A DNA stretch of 64,000 nucleotides, from assembly GCA_023078685.1 (NCBI GenBank), contig JALGAS010000002.1:4836001-4900000 (forward strand), read 5' to 3'. This document shows, in pieces, positions 57,289 to 64,000 of this stretch. Positions within the stretch are counted from its first letter, which is position 1; the number at the start of each line of letters is the position of its first letter. This DNA is from Neopestalotiopsis rosae. Taxonomy: Eukaryota > Ascomycota > Sordariomycetes > Amphisphaeriales > Sporocadaceae. Position numbers and translations under genes: made by a program. The notes under the pieces are model-generated. The model saw only the letters and a program-made list of their open reading frames with translations. It did not search any database and had not been told where the DNA came from.

Positions 57289-58581
57289 ATGGATATTTCA
57301 AATCCCCGGCGGATCCTGGCCGTCTCCCGGGCAGATTCGGAGCTCCATCTCAGCAGATTCGTCAAAGGTAAGTCCAATGAATGGCGTTTACTTTTCGCTT
57401 CAAGACTATCCTTGGCTGTCGCCTAGCATCCTTCATACCATGTTCATCAATCATGAAACGAACCTTCGAGCAAGTCACAATTTTCGAAAATTGTAGCAGG
57501 CTTAAGCTCCTCTCCCCATCATCGTCACCGCCATGGTTGCTACATGATCGAGACGCGCTTCTGTGTAGCAACCATGCTTGCTTATCTAAAGAATGAAAGG
57601 CTGAGACAATAGCCACCCAGATCTTACGGGCAATACGCCCGAGGCGGCAGAGACATTGGCAGGCACTACCCATGACCTCGACCTAAAGACAGCATATTAT
57701 ACAGCGACAGTTCCAATTTGGCTCGATCTTATTTCAGACCCAGCAGAGTGGTCGGGGTCCTTTCTCTCATCAGAGGCCAAGGAAGTCCTCGACGTCCTTG
57801 GCGGCGTGGTCGTCATCTTTCCGCTGCCCAGCAAGTCGGACGGGGACGAAGCCCGTGCAGCCAGGGACTTGATCGAACACGTTGGCAAAGTTGTCAAGGA
57901 GGGACTCGGAGGATGGCAGTGGGAAGGTGTCGGACTGTGTCTGGGCTTCGGCGAGCTCGATGATGTCGACGAATGGGATGAGTGCGCCGCAGAGAATGGT
58001 CTCGAGTTTGTGCAGGTTCGCGCAAAAATGAGCGAGGCAAGGAATGAGTACGGTGGTATGTTGATTCACCAAATATCACCACTTCGTCTTGATCTGGGCT
58101 TACAAATACAATAGAAAAGACTGGAATTCCGCGGGTCAGAGAAGCCTTGGAAGCGAATGACTGGGCACACATTGACGGAGACTTGGGATCCGACTTTGAG
58201 GACTTCGAGGCAGCACTTGATGGGGACAATGATGAGACGACTGACCCGGCTATTGATTCTTTGGGAAACAAGGATCCCGATCTAGACCCGGAGAGCCTCG
58301 ACTTTGGTTTTGACAAGGCAGATTTCGAGGGTCTGAAGCGCGCTATTTGGAATTCCGGACAGGAGCCCGAGGAAGACTTCATGAACGGCGAGCCAGCCAA
58401 ACCGACAACACAAACGACAGGAAGCAGTGAAGATGTCGCACTGGATGATAATGAAATTCAAAAACTTGAGGGTATGATGCGCAAACTGCAAGCTGTAAGA
58501 GACATGAGTGCAGGCTTGCCAGAGGATCAGCGGAAACGAATGGCTGCAAAGGCCGTTGGAGAGGTTATGAAGGATCTTTGA
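57289..58581 (+). CDS. irc6: Irc6/AAGAB (p34) family adaptin-binding protein
   Basis: Clathrin-adaptor chaperone family: a small-GTPase-like fold that binds alpha and gamma adaptins. Exons 57289-57367, 57621-58055 and 58115-58581 give 326 residues. Exon 1 encodes MDISNPRRILAVSRADSELH and ends at RFVK, continued by DLTGNTPEAAETLAG after a 253-nt intron (GTAAGT...CCCAG). The family core follows: TVPIWLDLI, VLDVLGGVVVIFPLP and WEGVGLCLGFGE. The C-terminal conserved end is LEGMMRKLQAVRDMSAGLPE, then QRKRMAAKAVGEVMKDL, matching the AAGAB tail. GTP-binding motifs are not intact, as is usual for this family. Acidic linker at ~195-250. Confidence 0.82.
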
Positions 58582-61500
58582 CCGCAGGGACAAGATCATT
58601 TCATTTGTCGTGCCGAAAGCCTAGCATGCTAGAGGCTTAAAGGGAAATAACTTCCTACACGGAAAGTCAGGACCATGCTACAAATATAATTGCCTGGCAA
58701 GCAAATGCGAACGACAAACGATTATGCCACCACATAATGGCATGTTACTTGTGACCACTACTTGGGTGATGAGGCGCAAAATCGCACGAGTGTTGGAAAA
58801 ATAGAGTCTGTGACGATTTCATTGCTATTCGACTCCTTCGCAACTTCCTACGGGTACTTCCTATTGAGCCGTGAATAAGTTACGGCTAGGGTTCTCGGAT
58901 GAAAATATGAAAAGCGCGGCATAGTTTCACACAGTTCGAACGAGTAATATTCTCAATTTCACAAAACATGGCTCATATCCTCAAATAAATGTCTCAATTG
59001 GGGATGAGGTTAAGATCTTCCTTTTCATTGTTTTCACATGACAATCTATTAATCAATTGCTTTAGCCCTCATGTTTTCCGTTAGCAACAATCACAACATC
59101 AAATACGCCCCTCAAAATCGTGGTTTACATATGTGAGGTGGCCTAGAGTGTTGCAACGTGAAATAGTCCTCCCGGGCAGCGCAATTGTCTGGCCCACGGT
59201 TTGACTATATCTCGTTACGAAGTCACAAGTCGTCTGCTGGCAACGCCGAACATCTCGGGACTTGGTAATGTGTCTCGATCACGACTGATACGACATTGAG
59301 TATAGGCCGCTTCACTCGCCGACCCATCATATATTTCTCTGAACCCGTTTAATTGATGTGGCAGACAGTCAAGATCACGGTCTTCGACTAGCGCAGCTTC
59401 ATCATATCTCAGAACAAATTGTGAGAGAAAACTCTTCGTGGACCCTTGATCAACTTGCTCACTTGACATCCGCAGTGCCATCTATATCTACAGTCACTTG
59501 TCGGCGGAGCTGCTACATTGACGTAGTAACTGTCAAATACCACGCGACCTTCGCACTGCACTTCACCTGGGTGACAGGCTCACCATGGACCTCTGCAGGT
59601 CTGTATGATGCGGCAGATGTCGGTCTTTGTTTTCTTCCTTCCTTCCTGTCCCGATTGCCAACAGCAAACGAGGATGATCGCGTCATCGTGTCCTTTGGGA
59701 CAACAGTCTGGACCAGTCTTGCGCATTATTTCCTATGTTAGGAGGGAATTTCAAGCTTTGATTATCCGATTCCAGTTTTACCAAGAAGATTTCTACATCT
59801 TCTCCTGGAAGCAACTATTGATCAAATCAATATTCCGAACAGAACCGCTACAAAGAGCCATTACACAGGGTTGATCAGTAATTGCGGTGCACTCAAGTCT
59901 TGTAGCGGACGTGCGTCTTTGCTTTTGTCGTCCCAGTTCATGATAGCAAAGCCTATGGGGCTAGATGGAATGCGAAAAGTTGATGGTACAGCCCCGAACA
60001 TATTGTTCGTAACCATGTTGTTGCGTGGCAGAGCATTTGGTTCATCGTTCATACTCGACCAAAGGAGTATCAGAAGCAGTGATGCAGAATGAGTAGTAGA
60101 CGAGCCAAAAGCTGCGACGGGATTCGTGGCAAATTTGATAGTTGGGACGAACTAGCAGCTTGTACGGTCTATCTATAGCAGCATTTTCTGCGAAATACAA
60201 AGTACAGCGTTGAAAGCACTGGCATTTGCAAAGAACGAGACGAATCCTCCATGATCGAATCCTGGGAATCTGGTCTGGCATCCTGGCAAATACATGGTAC
60301 TGCAAGCGGGCCAGGGCGTGGCAGGGTGCCTGTCGCTCACATACATAGTACCATTAGTACAGGCCCCGGGGGTGGTAATCATACAGTAATCTTCCGAAGA
60401 CGGAAACGCGCAATAGACTTTGGACGAACATGCTGGTGTAGATCAGCAGGTTGATGCGCGAGCTTGTTCCAGATAATAGGAGACGAGCTGCCAAAATGAC
60501 ACACTGCCGCTGCGATGGGGAGCTTGGCAGAGTATTACCATGGACTATGTAGTTTTGCAGAATCGCCAAGACGGTGTTCAAAGTTCTGACAGGTGTATTT
60601 TCAAATGGACTTCACAGAGGAGGCACGAATCTACCATGGCTCAGGCGATGTGCAATACCGTTCTGCCAATGGACACAGCTATTGGCTGGGCACAGAAGAG
60701 AGGAATGCCCACAAAGATCTATCCACACTTGCCACAGTCCCTCGTCAGCATGACCGTTTGAATCGGGCCCCCGTCCCAACGACAAGAAAGCTCCGTACCT
60801 GAGGTATGCATTCGAGACGGCTGGGTCCGGAGCCAGGAGACCGATAGCCCATGACACTTTTTCCTTCAGGCTGGTCTGGGGCCGCGCAGTGGGGGAGCGC
60901 GCTCGACTTGCTCCTGAATTGTGGGACAAACCAACATGGTCCTGCACCCTGTAGTCTACACTATTTGCTCAGGGACCTGGTGCGTGTAGTGTCTGCAGCG
61001 TAGGTATTCCGCGAATGGACTCCGGGCTACGGTGCCGTAAGGAGGACCACTACCGGGGAACTAGTTCTGTAGGTAAGGTAGACATTCAAGCAACGACGAG
61101 AAGCACCGAAGGAGAATGTACTCCTCTGTGGGTTGCTGCACAGGTTGCAACACGTAAGCTCTCAACTGCATACAGAGGGCAGATCCATACTGCTAGAATG
61201 GGGTTGTCAATTCTTGAGGCATACCCTGGCATGCCTGGCAGATGCCAGAACACTGTCCAAGACATCAGATGGAGGGATCATCAGTTTACACAACACATCG
61301 AGCAAGGTATCGCCGGGCTATCCTTTATGCATACACGCAGGGGAGCCTGCCACGATGAACGATCAAGGATTGACGAGAAGCCTGGCTAGCATGAACGATC
61401 GAATGCGCGGCTGGCGGTACGTCCGAATGCAGACAGATGGCAGTGATCCGCAGGTAGACTGCCCTTCTCAATGCTGCTGAAAGTCGACACGCATTGTGCG

Positions 61501-64000
61501 CCAGTGCATCCAAGGGTCTGATAGCTTCCTCTTGCCAAAGGCCAATGGGCATGCATGTCTAGAGGTAGACTTGGTAGGTCGACGGGCTTTGAAATCGACA
61601 AGAGAATGGGCAAATCCAACCTTACACATATGTCAGAATTTGCTTTGCATAACTTTAGTTTTTAGTCTGATTCAACTATATGAGTGTGTGTAGCAACATC
61701 GGAAGTATAACACAAACGACCCACTACGCAATACTGACTGCGGCACGATAGGGCTCAAGGTTTGCATTGCAGCAGAAAGGCAAATATCAGTGACCTAGAT
61801 TGGCCGGGGTAGTGAAGATTAGCAACCTGTCATGAGCGTTGATGTATAACGTGTTTTCCAACGCAGCAAACTCTCTACCTGCTGCGAGGAAGCCATTCTG
61901 ATATGGAAAATAAATGTTGGTATCAGACGCGCGTAAACGGTTCAATTTAGCAGAGTCAATTTCGACCGCAGCGCTGGTTTCAAGTACTGATTGAAGCCTG
62001 TAGCAGGCGGGCAAAGAGGCAATTGAATCCAGGGCGTTAAAACGTCGAGTCGGCGCGGCTCTTGGAGTTGTAACCTGTCAGATGGGTATCTAGGCCAGGA
62101 TAAATGGTGGGGTAATAAAGCAGTATGGCTTGGCGGTTTCGTCATGGGCAAAGACTCGTTGATATAGTGTAATGTATGTATGTAGCCGCCTGCAGGTAAG
62201 ATAGGTATGTGTTCAATCGTTTGACCGTTGAAGAGCAAACAAACAGCAGTGGTGGCGCTTTTTAGTGGCTGGTGGATTGGTCTTTTTGCTCTGGAGGACC
62301 ACATTATGTAGGTAAGTGTTCTTCTAACCCTGAGCTAGAAGAAAGACTGTTGAGGCTGAAAGCATTTTGGCCAGTCGGCCATATACTTAGCTAGTTGGTT
62401 ATCTAGTACGTAGAGTGCGGAATACTATAGTATACAGCTGACCATGAACAGAGTGATCTTGGGGTATTCTGGCGTCCATAACTGATTACAGATCTGAAAG
62501 CCTTCCCAAAAGGTCAGTCACTAAGTAACGAACAGAGGCGAGTGGTAATAAGCGCGGCGCTTGTAGGGGCGCGCTGAGCGGATCAACGAGCACAGGGACT
62601 TTTGGACAGGCTGAGAATGCGACGGCTCCGGTCTAGTCAGCGGAAGAGCTGTACTATGTAGGATGTTCTTTGCACAGCCTACTTCGTAGGACCGATCGTC
62701 GACCAACAAGCCAGCGGATTCGTCTATCAGACCAGTCGACGTTAGACCAAGGTGCACAAAGACTCTATTATGGGAGCTGGCTTTGCACAGTGCGCACGCG
62801 GCCTCGAGTTGGGCGAGCCACAGGAGACTATGGTGATGGGCCGAAAAGCAAACTTGACTGGAGCTACTGCAGGAACCAAAATGCTGCTCAGGTCCCCGTC
62901 CGTGTAATGGGTGCATTGCACTTTAGCTGGTCGATGCAGCCTGCAGGTACCTATCCTACGCACCCAGTCTGAACCAATCCGAATGTGGACAGCAGCGGAA
63001 GCGTAAACGGAGGACGACAGACGAACAGGCTGCAAGTCGTGTGTGGGTGGGTAGGCTTGGTGTGTGGATGTGTGGATGGATGGATGGTCAGATGGATCGC
63101 TACGGACACTTCTTCTTTTTTGTTCGCAAGGGGGTGTTCGGCCAGTGGACGGAACGAACATGGCCCACGCATTGGCTCGAACGAGAATCTGAACTGACGG
63201 CTGACTGGCGAACTGATGCTCGGTTGAAGGAGACGACGAGGAATCTGGGGTTGATACCGCTCGTCTCGATTGCGTCAAGTTTAGCCCAGCAGCGTATGTA
63301 GGGATAACCGCAACGGGCAAGGAAGGACGGGACGAGCGGATTAAGCAAGTTCGTCTTGCGTTGCCCTGTCTCGCCTGTTTGCAATCGGCGGATGGATAGG
63401 CGGATGATCATGGCCTGAGTTGTGGGTGATTTTCAATGTTTCCCCTGGCCGTTGGCAGAAACATCAGTTCAGTGGGCTCTCCATCGCCTCCAAACGATCT
63501 CATGACCGCGGAAGAGTTAGCCGCTCTGCTGACGGCCATGCTAATGGTCATCAAGTCGCCAATTCACGCTTGGCTACATCCTTCTTCACCGCGGCCATGG
63601 CATGCACTTTCTATTCACATTGAGGTATGCGTCGAGTACGAAGCATAATAGGATCGAGTACAGAGTGTGTGCAGGATGCACTCATCGGCTTCCGAGGGTT
63701 CGTAGTTGAGCTGCCAGTCGAGTGAAGCGACCGACTCATCCGAGTCTTGCCGACACGAGGGTTTCTAGCTCGCAGAAGCGCCGGTGGTGGAGATCCCGAG
63801 CGCTGAAGGCGACAAGGGCCCAAACCCACGGTGCCTGTAGTGCGAAGGCGTCTACACTACACATAGTAGTACCTACCTAGGTATGTACTATGACTGCGGA
63901 TGCGCGCTACGCTTACTTCTCCGTTCATAGTACAGCATGGCAGTAAAACGTTACCAGATGTGCTCTCACAGCCACGTCTGAATAATGGCATGCTATATGA
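58582..64000. other. Gene-poor terminal 5.4 kb
   Basis: No gene supported. All frames are short or of mixed composition. Features seen: TGG/GGATGGATGGATGG simple repeats near 63040-63095, a pyrimidine-rich TTCTTCTTTTTTG run near 63110, and a near-palindrome with CCTAGG at 63868-63889. No transposase or reverse-transcriptase motif and no terminal repeats were found by eye. Confidence 0.45.
63868..63889. repeat. CCTAGG-centred near-palindrome
   Basis: The 22 bases from 63868 read AGTACCTACCTAGGTATGTACT counted from the 5' end in two halves; the halves are reverse complements apart from one pair of positions. Shorter relatives (CTACCTAGGTAG, CCTAGGTAGG) occur at about 2987 and 25455. Such ACCTAGGTA blocks are common in hypocrealean intergenic DNA; function unknown. 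Confidence 0.45.

Noticed and set aside
62742..63320. Minus-strand 192-residue frame in the last 2 kb
   Set aside because: Ser/Pro/Thr/His-rich translation of simple TGGA/TGTGG repeats; no domain.
59215..63829. Search for a transposon in the gene-poor right end
   Set aside because: No transposase, integrase or reverse-transcriptase motif, and no terminal inverted or long terminal repeats visible by eye.
1..64000. CRISPR arrays, bacterial operons or phage modules
   Set aside because: No regularly spaced repeats; spliceosomal introns and fungal gene families show a eukaryotic nuclear origin.

Overview
The window is nuclear DNA of a filamentous ascomycete. The genes carry short spliceosomal introns with GT(A/G)AGT-like donors, CTRAY-like branch sites and YAG acceptors. 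Zn2Cys6 regulators are present, and the housekeeping genes are typical Pezizomycotina ones (TAF6, SDHC, coactosin, Irc6/AAGAB). The style of the gene set and the CCTAGGTA-type intergenic motifs suggest a Sordariomycete, most likely Hypocreales. That placement is an impression, not a measurement.

Layout. From 0.6 to 8.8 kb there is a CipC-like stress protein (-), a gene-poor stretch with a short interstitial telomere-type repeat, a PAF-acetylhydrolase-like lipase (-) and an M18 aminopeptidase (-). At 10.0-11.5 kb lies an unrecognised protein with two diverged copies of one unit. From 12.1 to 41.6 kb lies a secondary-metabolite gene cluster: a relic of a second polyketide synthase (+), MFS transporter 1 (-), cytochrome P450 (+), Zn2Cys6 regulator 1 (-), epoxide hydrolase (-), Zn2Cys6 regulator 2 (+), FAD monooxygenase (-), a 2187-residue reducing PKS (+), MFS transporter 2 (+, a paralogue of transporter 1) and a BAHD acyltransferase (-). 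From 43 to 51 kb there is conserved primary-function DNA: an aldo-keto reductase, TAF6, SDHC (succinate dehydrogenase cytochrome b) and an F-box protein. At 52-54.8 kb sits an accessory pair, a SAM methyltransferase (+) and a secreted tannase/feruloyl-esterase family enzyme (-). Coactosin and Irc6 follow at 56.2-58.6 kb. The last 5.4 kb holds no gene I can support.

How the cluster may work (inference). The PKS reads KS-AT-DH-(degenerate ER)-KR-ACP, with no C-methyltransferase and no release domain. It should make an unsaturated reduced chain unless an enoyl reductase is supplied from elsewhere. The P450, FAD monooxygenase and epoxide hydrolase can oxidise the chain and open an epoxide. The BAHD enzyme can acylate a hydroxyl or take part in release. 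The two MFS proteins may export product or import a substrate. Several genes are divergently paired (MFS1/P450, epoxide hydrolase/regulator 2, FMO/PKS), with 1.1-1.4 kb shared promoters. I do not recognise the combination as a named pathway.

Most notable details are a 4-nt micro-exon needed to rebuild the zinc cluster of regulator 1, the KS relic next to a duplicated transporter, and a repeated CGGCCGA-type site upstream of the methyltransferase.
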